A stretch of DNA of 64,000 nucleotides from Alphaproteobacteria bacterium (GCA_003246625.1 QJZR01000012.1:496001-560000); one strand, 5' to 3'; shown: positions 39,814 to 50,733, counted from the stretch's first letter. Notes: generated from the letters alone by a model not told the origin. Made by a program: numbers and translations.

Positions 39814-40962
39814 GCGTATCGCAAGGAGTTCGCCGACCTTTACGGCCTGGGCGTTCCCCACGTCGTGCGGTCCGGGGAAACCCTGGACAGCATCGCCAAG
39901 AAAGCCCGCTGCACGGTGGAGGAACTGAAGGATCTGAACGACCTCGACGATCTGACGGGAGAGGTCGGCAAAAAAATCTTCATCCCCACCGACGCCTACC
40001 GCCAGGAGAAGGCGGAGCGGGACAAGGTGACGGCCCTCTCCCCCGAAGCGGAAAGGCTGATGGCGGCGATGGGCGCGCCGCTGGCCGACGCGGCGCGGGA
40101 AATCCTGCTGAAATCCCCGGCGCTGTGGACCGGGGACGAGGTCCGCGCGGTGATGGAGGGCGACGACTACCAGGGAACGAACGGCGCGGCGGAGCGGCGG
40201 GAAGCCTTCGACCGGGTGGCCGAATGGTTCCGCCTGACCTATGGCGACGGGGGCGCGCGGCTGGACGTCACCGGGCGGCCGTTGCCGCCGACGCCGGTGC
40301 GGCAGGTGCCGCGCGAGGCCACCCCCGCCCGCACCCCGGGGGGAGAGGACGCCCACGCGGCGGCCCGGGACGTCGCCCTGCGGGTGGCGCGGGCGGCGTC
40401 GAGCGACGGCCTGGAAAGCGCCATCCGGGCGTTGCAGGGCGGCCTCAACCGCTTCGCCCCCCGGCACGGCGACACGCCGGATCTGCGGGAGGACGGCGTC
40501 TGGGGGCCGAAGACCCATCTGGCGCTGACCCGCGTCGTGACGAAGGAGGGCGCGGACACGGCGAAGGACGCCTTCGACCTGGAACGGCTGCTGGAACTGA
40601 TCCGGCTGGCGGACGAAAACGGCCTGTTCGACGGCCTTGGGGAAAGACTGCAACAGTTCCTGGATAAGGTTTTCGGCGGCAGCCCGGGCGCGGGGGTGGA
40701 GGGCGCGGCGCTGCAAACCCTGCTCAACGACATCAATACCGGCGGTTATCCGCCGGTGGACGTGGACAACGAAATCGGCCCGGAAACCACGGTCGCCTTC
40801 GCCCAGGCGCTGCGCGAACACGACCCGGAAAGCCTGGTCCGCCGCTTCGGCGAGGCGCGCGCCGGGATGGTGCGGGTGCGCGCCTATAGCCAAAGCCGAA
40901 GCGGCCGCATGGTCGCGGTCGCCGAGCATCAGCGTTCCGCCCCCCACCACGGCATGGCGTAA
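39814..40962 (+). CDS. LysM plus peptidoglycan-binding-like domains, 3' part in the same frame as the lysozyme
   Basis: No stop between 39814 and 40959: AYRKEFADLYGLGVPHVVRSGETLDSIAKKARCTVEELKDLNDLDDLTGEVGKKIFIP (LysM); LQGGLNRFAPRHGDTPDLREDGVWGPKTHLALTRVV (PG-binding-like). ORF-track start 39865 would cut into the LysM domain. Confidence 0.75.
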   Translation, partial: AYRKEFADLYGLGVPHVVRSGETLDSIAKKARCTVEELKDLNDLDDLTGEVGKKIFIPTDAYRQEKAERDKVTALSPEAERLMAAMGAPLADAAREILLKSPALWTGDEVRAVMEGDDYQGTNGAAERREAFDRVAEWFRLTYGDGGARLDVTGRPLPPTPVRQVPREATPARTPGGEDAHAAARDVALRVARAASSDGLESAIRALQGGLNRFAPRHGDTPDLREDGVWGPKTHLALTRVVTKEGADTAKDAFDLERLLELIRLADENGLFDGLGERLQQFLDKVFGGSPGAGVEGAALQTLLNDINTGGYPPVDVDNEIGPETTVAFAQALREHDPESLVRRFGEARAGMVRVRAYSQSRSGRMVAVAEHQRSAPHHGMA

Positions 40963-40966
40963 GAAA

Positions 40967-41148
40967 TAAAACCTTGCGAGGGGTCGCGGACCCCTCGCGC
41001 ACCCCATGCCTTGGGTTTTGCGCGCAGCGCCATAAAATCATCACGCCGCGTGACGGATGACAGCCGCTGACGCGGCGAAAAACCAGTCATGGGATCGAAG
41101 GGGCCGCGCCCCTTCGCGGGTCCGGGCGGCGCCCGGCCTGGTTTTCCC
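40967..41148. repeat. Modular intergenic repeat, copy D (type I - core - inverted type II)
   Basis: TAAAACCTTGCGAGGGGTCGCGGACCCCTCGCGCACCCCATGCCTTGGGTTTTGCGCGCAGCGCCATAAAATCATCACGCCGCGTGACGGATGACAGCCGCTGACGCGGCGAAAAACCAGTCATGGGATCGAAGGGGCCGCGCCCCTTCGCGGGTCCGGGCGGCGCCCGGCCTGGTTTTCCC. Confidence 0.88.
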
Positions 41149-41553
41149 TTACCGCGCCACCGGGTCGAGGTGGATCAGTTCGTCGAAGCCCCGCCGCCAC
41201 CACAGGCCGAACAGCAATCCGGCGGCGAAGCTGATGGACAGCGGGAACAGCACGATGCCGAGCAGGCGCCCCCCCGCGCTCAGCGACTTGAACTTCACCC
41301 AGGCGTCGCGGCGCAGCTTGAGGATGGTGCCGTCGCGGTCGAGGACGCGAAAGCCGTATCCGGCGGCCAGGGCGCGCAGGCCGGGGTCGTCGCAACCGGC
41401 CGCGCCGAACAGCTTGCGGGCGCGGATTTCGCCGAGCAGGCGGGCGACGTCGGGACTGGCGGGCATGGCGCGGCGGTCGGGAAAATAGCGCACCGCCAGG
41501 CCCAGCCCCGTCCCCAGACAGGCCAGCAGAACCAGAAGAACCGTCAGAATCAT
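41149..41553 (-). CDS. Hypothetical membrane protein
   Basis: MILTVLLVLLACLGTGLGLAVRYFPDRRAMPASPDVARLLGEIRARKLFGAAGCDDPGLRAL..., two TM segments; ATGA-type overlap with holC. Confidence 0.7.
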   Translation of the reverse strand: MILTVLLVLLACLGTGLGLAVRYFPDRRAMPASPDVARLLGEIRARKLFGAAGCDDPGLRALAAGYGFRVLDRDGTILKLRRDAWVKFKSLSAGGRLLGIVLFPLSISFAAGLLFGLWWRRGFDELIHLDPVAR

Positions 41554-42029
41554 ACCGGAGTCTCCGCCGTCTTGGCGGACTTCGCCTTTTCCGTCCAGCG
41601 CCCGTCGGCATCCTGCTGCCAATAGGACAGGTCGTGCCCGGCATCGCGGGCGCGCGTCCAGCGGGTCCGCGCCGCCGCCACGTCGGCTTCCACCGCGCCG
41701 TCGAAAAGGTCCAGGCAGCGGGCATAGCCGCCCACGTCCTGGATGTCGGCGCCGTCGGTGATCACCAGGATATCCGCGCCGTTGGGGTTTTCGTCCCGGT
41801 CGGTGATCCACACCGGCTGCGCCGCCGCCTCGCCGCCACCGGCGGCGCCGTGCGGCAGCCAGGAATCCTCGCGATAGCACCAGAGAAGGGAATCGAGGGC
41901 ACGCACCCGTTCCTCCGAGGCGGCGACCACCACCGCCTTCATTCCCTTCGCCAGCGCCCGTTCCAGAAGTTCGGGCAGGGCGCGTTCCAGCGGCCATTTC
42001 TGCAAGTGGTAGAAATCGACCCGGGACAT
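41550..42029 (-). CDS. holC: DNA polymerase III subunit chi
   Basis: MSRVDFYHLQKWPLERALPELLERALAKGMKAVVVAASEERVRALDSLLWCYREDSWLPHG. Confidence 0.94.
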   Translation of the reverse strand: MSRVDFYHLQKWPLERALPELLERALAKGMKAVVVAASEERVRALDSLLWCYREDSWLPHGAAGGGEAAAQPVWITDRDENPNGADILVITDGADIQDVGGYARCLDLFDGAVEADVAAARTRWTRARDAGHDLSYWQQDADGRWTEKAKSAKTAETPV

Positions 42030-42046
42030 GCCCCGCCCTCCTTCCG

Positions 42047-43558
42047 TCAGTCCTTGCCGATCTTCAGCGCCAGGAACCGCTTGCGGTCGCCCAGGCGAAG
42101 CTGCAACAGCACCGACTGGCGGCCGGACTTCTGCGCCGTTTTCAGGGCGTTACGCAGGTCGTCCGGGCTGGAAACCGGATGCTGCGTCACCGCCTCGATC
42201 ACCACGCCGGGCTGGATGCCCTTGGTCGCCGCCTCGCTGCCCGGATCGACCGCGGTGACCACCACGCCCTTCACCGTGTCGGCGAGTTCGAACTTCTCGC
42301 GCAAGGCCGGGGAGAGACCAGCGACGGTCAGGCCCAGGCTGCGGAATTCGCGTCCGGCCAGGGTCTTCTTGTCCTCGGGCGGCTGCGGCTTGGCGGCGGC
42401 CTGCTTGGTCTCCTCGGCCATTTCGCCGACCTTGACCTTGCGGGTCATCTGCTTGCCGCCGCGGATAAACTCCACGCTGACCGACTTGCCGATCGGGGTC
42501 TCGGCGACGATGCGCGGCAGGCGCCGCATTTCGTCCACCGGCTTGCCGTCGAAGGAAACGATCACGTCGCCCTCTTCCAGCCCCGCCGTCGCCGCCGGGC
42601 TGCCCGCCTGCACGCCCTGTACCAGGGCACCCTTGGCGTGCTCCATGCCCAGGCTTTCGGCGATGTCGTCGGTGACGTGCTGGATGGTCACCCCCAGCCA
42701 GCCGCGCCGCGCCCGGCCATAGGCCTCGATGTCCTTGATCACCGCCTGCACCGTCTTCGCCGGAATGGCGAAACCGATGCCGACGCTGCCGCCCGACGGC
42801 GAGAAGATCATCGAGTTCACGCCGATCACCTTGCCGTCCATGTTGAACATCGGGCCGCCGGAATTGCCGCGGTTGATCGGCGCGTCGGTCTGGATGAAGT
42901 CGTCGTAGGGACCGGCGTTGATGTCGCGGCCACGCGCCGAAACGATGCCCGCGGTCACCGTACCGCCCAGGCCGAAGGGATTACCGATCGCCAGCACCCA
43001 GTCGCCGACGCGGGCATGGTCGGAATCGCCGAACTCGACGAAGGGCAGCGGTTCCTTGCTTTCCACCTTAAGCAGGGCGACGTCGGTCTTGGCGTCGCGG
43101 CCGACCAGCTTCGCCGGCAGTTCGCGGCCGGAGCTGAAGCCGACGACGATCTCGGTGGCGTCGTCGATGACGTGGTTGTTGGTGACGATCAGCCCCTTGG
43201 CGTCGATCACGAAGCCCGACCCCAGCGAGCGGGTCTTCTGCTTCTTCGGCTGGCCGCCCCGGTTCTGGAAGTGCTCGAAGTAGTCCTTGAAGAACTCCTC
43301 GAACGGCGAACCGGGCGGAAGCTGGGGCATGTTCAGGTTCTGCTGGTCTTCGCCCTCGACGATATGGGTGGTGGAAATGTTGACCACGGCGGGTTGCAGC
43401 TTTTCCACCAGATCGGCGAAGCCGTCCGGCACGCCGCGCGCCGCCGCGGGCGACGCCGCCACGAAGGCCCACAACGCCACCGCGAAGAATCCTCCCAGCA
43501 GGCGGGGCATCCCCCGATGCACCCGCGTCTTCCCCGTCGTTTCCGTCACGGTTTCCAT
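42047..43558 (-). CDS. degP: Do family serine endopeptidase
   Basis: LGSGFVIDAKGLIVTNNHVIDDATEI; PINRGNSGGPMFN; two PDZ domains. Confidence 0.95.
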   Translation of the reverse strand: METVTETTGKTRVHRGMPRLLGGFFAVALWAFVAASPAAARGVPDGFADLVEKLQPAVVNISTTHIVEGEDQQNLNMPQLPPGSPFEEFFKDYFEHFQNRGGQPKKQKTRSLGSGFVIDAKGLIVTNNHVIDDATEIVVGFSSGRELPAKLVGRDAKTDVALLKVESKEPLPFVEFGDSDHARVGDWVLAIGNPFGLGGTVTAGIVSARGRDINAGPYDDFIQTDAPINRGNSGGPMFNMDGKVIGVNSMIFSPSGGSVGIGFAIPAKTVQAVIKDIEAYGRARRGWLGVTIQHVTDDIAESLGMEHAKGALVQGVQAGSPAATAGLEEGDVIVSFDGKPVDEMRRLPRIVAETPIGKSVSVEFIRGGKQMTRKVKVGEMAEETKQAAAKPQPPEDKKTLAGREFRSLGLTVAGLSPALREKFELADTVKGVVVTAVDPGSEAATKGIQPGVVIEAVTQHPVSSPDDLRNALKTAQKSGRQSVLLQLRLGDRKRFLALKIGKD

Positions 43559-43573
43559 TCCTTGCTTACCTCG

Positions 43574-44440
43574 TCACTTCTTTCCACGCGCCGCTTCGAA
43601 AAAGCGGAAGAACTCCGAATTGGGGGACAGCACCAGCGTGGTGTCCGGCCCCAGCGACTCGCGATAGGCCTCCATCGAGCGGTAGAAGGCAAAGAATTCC
43701 GGGTCGCGGCCATAGGCCTTGCCCAGGATCTGGTTACGCGTCGCATCGCCTTCGCCGCGCAGGGCCTGACCCTTGCGCCGCGCCTCGGCCAGGATGACGG
43801 TACGTTCGCGTTCGGCCTCCGCCTGGATTTTCGCCTTCATCTCGGCGCCGTCGGCACGATAGCGCGCCGCCTCGGCGAAACGGTCGGAACGCATGCGGTT
43901 GTACAAGGAATCCGCCGTGTCCTTCGGCAGTTCGGTGCGCCCGATACGGACGTCGATCACCTCGATGCCGAATTCCCCTTCCCGCGCCTTCACCGCCTCG
44001 CTGATGCGGTCCATCACCTCGACGCGTTTTTCCGACAGCACGTCGGGCAGCAGCACCTTGGCCACCTCGACCCGCACCGCGTTGTTCAGTTCGCGGCCCA
44101 GGCGCTGGCGCAGCACCATCTCGTTCCCCGCCGACTTACGGTATTGCAGGGGATCGACGATCTTATAGCGGGCATAGAGGTCGACGATGATGCGCCGCTG
44201 GTCGCGCAGGTTCATTTCCTCGGGTTCGGGGTCGAGGTCGAGAACCCGCTTTTCATAGAACGCCACGTCCTGAATGAACGGCAGTTTGAAGTAGAGCCCG
44301 GGTTCCTGGTACACCGCCTTGGGATCGCCGAACTGCATCACCAGCGCCTGCTTGGTCTGATGCACCACGAACATTGCGTTGAGGGCGACGAAAAGAACGA
44401 TTACGGCGCCCAAGCCGAGAAAGGCATGACGGCGGTTCAT
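43574..44440 (-). CDS. hflC: Protease modulator HflC
   Basis: Band-7/SPFH protein downstream of hflK; FVVHQTKQALVMQFGDPKAVYQEPGLYFKLPFIQDV. Confidence 0.95.
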   Translation of the reverse strand: MNRRHAFLGLGAVIVLFVALNAMFVVHQTKQALVMQFGDPKAVYQEPGLYFKLPFIQDVAFYEKRVLDLDPEPEEMNLRDQRRIIVDLYARYKIVDPLQYRKSAGNEMVLRQRLGRELNNAVRVEVAKVLLPDVLSEKRVEVMDRISEAVKAREGEFGIEVIDVRIGRTELPKDTADSLYNRMRSDRFAEAARYRADGAEMKAKIQAEAERERTVILAEARRKGQALRGEGDATRNQILGKAYGRDPEFFAFYRSMEAYRESLGPDTTLVLSPNSEFFRFFEAARGKK

Positions 44441-45574
44441 TTATTTGCCCCCCTTGGCCGGATTGCGTTTCTGGATTTCCGGCAGCGGCAGGTACGGCAC
44501 CACGCCGGACCCCCCGCGGTCGCCGATCACCACCTTGTTGGCGTGTCCCAGGACTTCTTGCAGGGTTTCCAGGTACAGACGCTGACGGGTCACCCCCTCG
44601 GCGACGCGATAGCTCTCGTAGACCGAGTTGAAGCGGTCGGCCTCGCCCTGGGCGTCCTTGACCTGACGTTCCTTATAGGCCATGGCGTCCTGGATCATCT
44701 TCTCCGCCTCGCCCTTGGCGCGCGGCAGGATGTCGTTGCGATAGGCCAACGCCTCGTTGCGCTGACGATCCAGGTCCTGGCGGGCGTTGTTGACGTCGTG
44801 GAAGGCCTCGATCACCTGCTTCGGCGGGTCCACCGCCAACAGCTTGACGCCGGTGATCAGAACCCCCGCCTTGTAATAGTCCAGCAGTTCCTGCAAGCGC
44901 TGCATCACCTCGACCTGCAGGGCCTCTTTCCGGTCGGTCATCAACTGGTCGAGGCTGGAACGGCCCGCCACCTCGCGCATCGCGCTTTCCGCGGCGCGGC
45001 GAATGGTCGCCTCGGGATCGCGGATGTTGAACAGGTAGTCCTCGGCCTTGGCGACGCGCCAGAACACCGAATAATCGGCGTCCACCACGTTCTGGTCGGC
45101 GGTCAGCATCTGCCGTTCGTCGGTCTCGCGGCGGACCGAGGCATAGCGGCGCGAGGCTTCGTCGCTCTGCGCGCCGACGTTGATCTGGCGGATGTTGGTC
45201 ACCGCCACCGTCACTACCTCGCCCACCGGCGCGGGGAACCAATAGTGCAGACCGGGTTCGGTGGACTTGACGAACTTGCCGAAGAGAATCTCGACGCCCT
45301 GCTCGTCCGGCTGCACCTTGTAGAAGCCGGAGCTCGCCCACGCGGCGACCAGCACGCACAGCCCCAGGATCAGGGCCTTCGGCCCCTTCGGGCCGCCGGG
45401 GAACATGCCGCGCATGCGGTCCTGTCCCCTGCGCAGCAGTTCCTCAAGATCGGGCGGCTGCTGTCCCGGGCCCTTGCGCGGGCCGCTTCCCCAGGGGCTG
45501 TTGGAGTTGTTGCCGGGCCGGTTGCCACCGCCCCAGGGCCCACCCCCATTGCCGTTGCCGGTATTCCAGGGCAT
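44441..45574 (-). CDS. hflK: FtsH protease activity modulator HflK
   Basis: Gly/Asn-rich N-terminus MPWNTGNGNGGGPWGGG; SPFH domain. Confidence 0.95.
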   Translation of the reverse strand: MPWNTGNGNGGGPWGGGNRPGNNSNSPWGSGPRKGPGQQPPDLEELLRRGQDRMRGMFPGGPKGPKALILGLCVLVAAWASSGFYKVQPDEQGVEILFGKFVKSTEPGLHYWFPAPVGEVVTVAVTNIRQINVGAQSDEASRRYASVRRETDERQMLTADQNVVDADYSVFWRVAKAEDYLFNIRDPEATIRRAAESAMREVAGRSSLDQLMTDRKEALQVEVMQRLQELLDYYKAGVLITGVKLLAVDPPKQVIEAFHDVNNARQDLDRQRNEALAYRNDILPRAKGEAEKMIQDAMAYKERQVKDAQGEADRFNSVYESYRVAEGVTRQRLYLETLQEVLGHANKVVIGDRGGSGVVPYLPLPEIQKRNPAKGGK

Positions 45575-45739
45575 CGTCGTTCATCCCTTCTTGGACTGAT
45601 TATTGTGAATCGCAGGTTTGCCAGAAGCGTCCTAGGCACCTTATATCGAAGAACCCTACCGGAAAACCCGCATGATCGAGACACCGCAAAAGTGAACTGG
45701 CGAAATTTTCTTCCCCGCATATCGGGACAACCCGACCCC

Positions 45740-46825
45740 ATGTCAACGCCCGGAACCGGCGCCGCCGCCGCCAATGCCGAGGCCATTCGCCGTCTGCTGG
45801 CCGATTTGCCCTCTCCCGAGGCCCTGCCCGGGTGGACGGCGGCGGAGCATGTCGACGGACTTTCCGTCGCCGGGGGACGGGTGCTTCTGGCCCTGTCCGC
45901 CAAGGCGGAGGAAGCCGCCGCCCTGGAAACCGTCCGCGCCGGAATCGAGGCGGCGATCGCCGCGCTTCCCGGGGTTTCCCAGGCCAGCGTCGTGCTGACC
46001 GCCGAAAAGCCCGCCGCCCCCGCCGCGCCGCCGCCGCGCATCGGCCAGCACCCCACCGGCGGCCGCATCGAGCTGCCCGGCGTCGCCCGGGTCATCGCGG
46101 TGGCCTCGGGCAAGGGCGGCGTCGGCAAGTCGACCACCGCCGCCAACCTGGCGATGGCGATGGCCGCCACCGGCTTGCGGATCGGCCTGCTCGACGCCGA
46201 CATCTACGGCCCGTCGGTGCCCACCCTGTTCGGCTGCGAGGGCATCCGCCCCGAGGCGACGCCCGAGGGCAAGATGCGGCCGGTGGCCAGCCACGGCATC
46301 AAGCTGATCTCCATCGGCTTCCTGCTGCCGCCCGACGCCGCGGTGATCTGGCGCGGGCCGATGGTTTCGGGCGCGATCGAGCAACTGTTCCGCGACGTCG
46401 ACTGGGGAACCCTGGACGTGCTGGTGGTCGACCTGCCGCCCGGCACCGGCGACGCGCAATTGACGATGAGCCAGAAGGCGCCGCTGACCGGCGCGGTGAT
46501 CGTCTCCACGCCGCAGGATCTGGCGCTGATCGACGCCAAGCGGGCGATCGCGATGTTCCGCAAGGTGGAGGTGCCGGTCCTCGGCCTGGTCGAGAACATG
46601 AGCTATTACGAATGCCCGGCCTGCGGCCACCGCGAGCACATCTTCGCCCACGGCGGCGCGGCCACGGCGGCGGCGGAGCTCGACGTGCCCTTCCTCGGCG
46701 AAATTCCGCTGACCCTGGCCATCCGCGAGGCCTCCGACGCCGGATCGCCGATCGTCGCCACCGACCCCGACGGCCCGCAGGCGAAGGCCTATGGGGCGAT
46801 CGCCGAGGCCCTGCTCGCCGAGTAA
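45740..46825 (+). CDS. Mrp/NBP35 family Fe-S carrier ATPase
   Basis: VIAVASGKGGVGKSTTAANLAMAMAATGLRIGLLDADIYGPSVPTLFG; YYECPACGHREHIF CxxC. Confidence 0.95.
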   Translation: MSTPGTGAAAANAEAIRRLLADLPSPEALPGWTAAEHVDGLSVAGGRVLLALSAKAEEAAALETVRAGIEAAIAALPGVSQASVVLTAEKPAAPAAPPPRIGQHPTGGRIELPGVARVIAVASGKGGVGKSTTAANLAMAMAATGLRIGLLDADIYGPSVPTLFGCEGIRPEATPEGKMRPVASHGIKLISIGFLLPPDAAVIWRGPMVSGAIEQLFRDVDWGTLDVLVVDLPPGTGDAQLTMSQKAPLTGAVIVSTPQDLALIDAKRAIAMFRKVEVPVLGLVENMSYYECPACGHREHIFAHGGAATAAAELDVPFLGEIPLTLAIREASDAGSPIVATDPDGPQAKAYGAIAEALLAE

Positions 46826-46836
46826 GGCCGAATCGA

Positions 46837-46866
46837 AAAGGGCCGGGGAAAACCCCGGCCCTTTTT
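46837..46866. terminator. Bidirectional terminator between mrp-like gene and thyX
   Basis: AAAGGGCCGGGG-AAAA-CCCCGGCCCTTTTT. Confidence 0.88.
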
Positions 46867-46871
46867 CCGTC

Positions 46872-47810
46872 TCAGGCGTCGCGGCCCAGGGTCGCCATCA
46901 GCTCCCCCCATTCGCGCTTGGACAGGCCGCTTTCCTCCTGCGTCACCGTGCCGCCGGCGATCAGCCGCCGCACCACCGCCAGATCCTTCGCCGACAGTCC
47001 GGCGCCGCCGACGCGATAGTCCATGAACGCCTCGTAGGTGGCGGGCACCCAGGCCTTCAGCACCTTCAGCATTTCCTCGGCATAGACCCGGATTTCGTAC
47101 TGCGCGTGGGCGTCGGCGCGCAGGGAAAGGAAATGCATCAGATTGTGCAGGTCGGTCTTCCAATACCATTGGGTATAGGTGTTGAGGGTCAGGTCCATGC
47201 GCGCCAGTTCGCGCGCCAGGCCGTCGCGCGCCGGATCGACCGGTTCGCCCGCGTCGTCGACGTTGAGCATTTCCTCGTAGTGGGCGAAGTTGGTCTCGGC
47301 GTCGTCGCGCAGCATCGCCAGCACCCGCGCCGCCTCCTCGCCCTCCAGCACCGCGCCGCGCCCCTGGCGGTTGTTCTGCGACTGCGCCGCCAACTGGCCG
47401 GGCGCCGGGATGTAGTATTCCTTGTCGAGAATCGAATAGCGCGCCGAGATCTCGTTGACGCTGGCGGTGCGGTGGCGAATCCACTGCCGCGCGACGAAGA
47501 TCGGCAATTTGACGTGGAACTTGATCTCGCACATCTCGAACGGCGTGGTGTGACGGTGCCGCATCAGATAGCGGATCAGCCCCCGGTCCTCGGAGACCTT
47601 CTTCGTTCCCCGGCCATAGGAAACCCGCGCCGCCTGCACGATCGCCGCGTCGTTGCCCATGTAGTCGATCACCCGGATGAACCCGTGGTCGAGCACCGGC
47701 ATCGCCTGATAGAGCATCGACTCCAGCTCCGGCACGGTGGGGCGCAGGGTGGCGGCCTCTTGCGCGCGGGCGGCGGCGATTTCGGCAACCTGTTCCGGGG
47801 AAAGCGGCAT
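46872..47810 (-). CDS. thyX: FAD-dependent thymidylate synthase
   Basis: [42 protein letters not shown]: ThyX motif RHRxxSxxxxSxR. Confidence 0.95.
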   Translation of the reverse strand: MPLSPEQVAEIAAARAQEAATLRPTVPELESMLYQAMPVLDHGFIRVIDYMGNDAAIVQAARVSYGRGTKKVSEDRGLIRYLMRHRHTTPFEMCEIKFHVKLPIFVARQWIRHRTASVNEISARYSILDKEYYIPAPGQLAAQSQNNRQGRGAVLEGEEAARVLAMLRDDAETNFAHYEEMLNVDDAGEPVDPARDGLARELARMDLTLNTYTQWYWKTDLHNLMHFLSLRADAHAQYEIRVYAEEMLKVLKAWVPATYEAFMDYRVGGAGLSAKDLAVVRRLIAGGTVTQEESGLSKREWGELMATLGRDA

Positions 47811-47934
47811 GGCGGGACCTCTTGCAGGAAACGACGGCGAAAGAGAAGGGAGCATAGCCGCAACCGCGCGCCGGGCGAACCCCCTTTCGGATGCCTCTTC
47901 CCCCAAGGGCACAAACCCCTTATATAGAAGGCGT

Positions 47935-48250
47935 CCGGAAACGGACTATGGCGCTAAACCCATCACGGAATAAGCGTTGCGGACCCGGGGGCAGTGCCCG
48001 GCGCCTCCACCATCTCCCCCTTCTTGGGGACCATGGGGGCGAAACAGGATCGACGTGCGTGGTAAAGGTTATGGCTGTGCTCGGCATGGTTCCGCCGTTA
48101 TCGGGCCAACGTTGTAGCTGCGAACGATAATCGCACTCCGGTTCTGGCCGCCGCGTAAGCGGTTTCCAAACCGAGCCTGAATTCCTGATGCCTTGAGCGG
48201 TTTCAGGTGGGGAGTGGGGCTTCCTAGCAACAGAAATGCCCCATTTTCTT
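47935..48250 (+). ncRNA. ssrA: Two-piece (circularly permuted) tmRNA; acceptor piece ends CCA at 48012, coding piece starts about 48035; tag ANDNRTPVLAAA
   Basis: Acceptor ...GGACCCGGGGGCAGTGCCCGGCGCCTCCACCA pairs with coding-piece GGGGGCG (7 bp incl. G3-U70); tag ORF GCG AAC GAT AAT CGC ACT CCG GTT CTG GCC GCC GCG TAA (48120-48158); TGGGGC...GCCCCATTTTCTT hairpin at the 3' end. Outer boundaries approximate. Confidence 0.93.
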
Positions 48251-48362
48251 GTCCATTTTTCCTGTATGGGATTTTCCTCGCCGGTCAGTGTGCGTAATAT
48301 GGGCTCCGTTTCGGGCCTTTTCCGCCCGCGTCCCTTGCCGAGGTTCTGTCCGTCCCATGCCC

Positions 48363-48884
48363 ATGGATCCACGACCGCTTTTCGATTACGACGCCCTGGT
48401 GGAGCAGGCCCTGCGTGGCGTGGTGCGCGAGGCGCTGTCCCGTGCCGCCCAACACGGCCTGCCGGGAAACCATCACTTCTACATCACCTTCCGCACCGAC
48501 GCCGAGGGGGTGATCATCCCGCCGCACCTGGCCGCTTCCCACCCCGAGGACATCACCATCGTCCTGCAGCACGAATACTGGGATCTCGCGATCAACCGCG
48601 ATGCGCCGGACAGCTTTTCCGTAACCTTGAGCTTCAACGACCGGAAGGAGCGCCTGGTGGTGCCCTTCTCCGCGGTCACCGGTTTCGCCGATCCGTCGGC
48701 GAAATTCGGCCTGCAGTTCCAGTACGAGGACGATTTCGAGGACAGCCTCGACGACGACCTGATACTGGACGCCCCGCCGCCGAACGAACCCGACGTCCCC
48801 GAACCGCAGCAGCCGAAAAAGGCCGCCATGCCCGGGGCCGACGACCGCAAGGTGGTGGTGCTGGACGCGTTCCGTAAAAAATAA
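48363..48884 (+). CDS. sspB: ClpXP adaptor protein SspB (alphaproteobacterial type)
   Basis: [75 protein letters not shown]; acidic linker and C-terminal XB-like [10 protein letters not shown]. Confidence 0.9.
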   Translation: MDPRPLFDYDALVEQALRGVVREALSRAAQHGLPGNHHFYITFRTDAEGVIIPPHLAASHPEDITIVLQHEYWDLAINRDAPDSFSVTLSFNDRKERLVVPFSAVTGFADPSAKFGLQFQYEDDFEDSLDDDLILDAPPPNEPDVPEPQQPKKAAMPGADDRKVVVLDAFRKK

Positions 48885-48937
48885 CCCCGCGTGCCGGCGG
48901 GGCGATCAACGAAAAATCAAACTGGGAGGACTGTTCC

Positions 48938-50551
<1,614 letters not shown>

Positions 50552-50553
50552 AG

Positions 50554-50720
50554 CAAAACCGTTCCGGAGGGACTCGGTCCCTCCGGGCCTCCCCTTTGTT
50601 CGGTTTTTGCGCGTAGCGCGATAAGCCCGTTGTCGATGCAGCAGGGGTTGGCTGCCGTTTCTCGGCAAAAACGTAATGGGGTGCGCGAGGGGTCCAAGAC
50701 CCCTCGCACCGTTTTGGTTC
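50554..50720. repeat. Modular intergenic repeat, copy E (type I - divergent core - inverted type I)
   Basis: AAAACCGTTCCGGAGGGACTCGGTCCCTCCGGGCC...GGTTTTTGCGCGTAGCGCGATAA...CTCGGCAAAAACGTAATGGGGTGCGCGAGGGGTCCAAGACCCCTCGCACCGTTTTGG. Confidence 0.8.
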
Positions 50721-50733
50721 CAGGGCCTCCGCC

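Noticed and set aside
36980-40962. Genome-wide TAG recoding to glutamine to explain two amber codons in the island
   Set aside because: TAG terminates ordinary genes here (pdxH, xseB, the ArsR gene, the flavodoxin-fold gene); only local readthrough or mutation remains plausible.
38272-41007. 911-aa reverse ORF across the lysozyme island
   Set aside because: Begins inside repeat copy D (MGCARGPRPLARF) and is antisense to the lysozyme/LysM gene with RBS and catalytic motifs; composition is antisense-like.
42179-45739. N-terminal part of the 1548-aa ORF ending in the mrp-like gene
   Set aside because: Runs antisense through degP, hflC and hflK; only 45740..46825 is the real gene.
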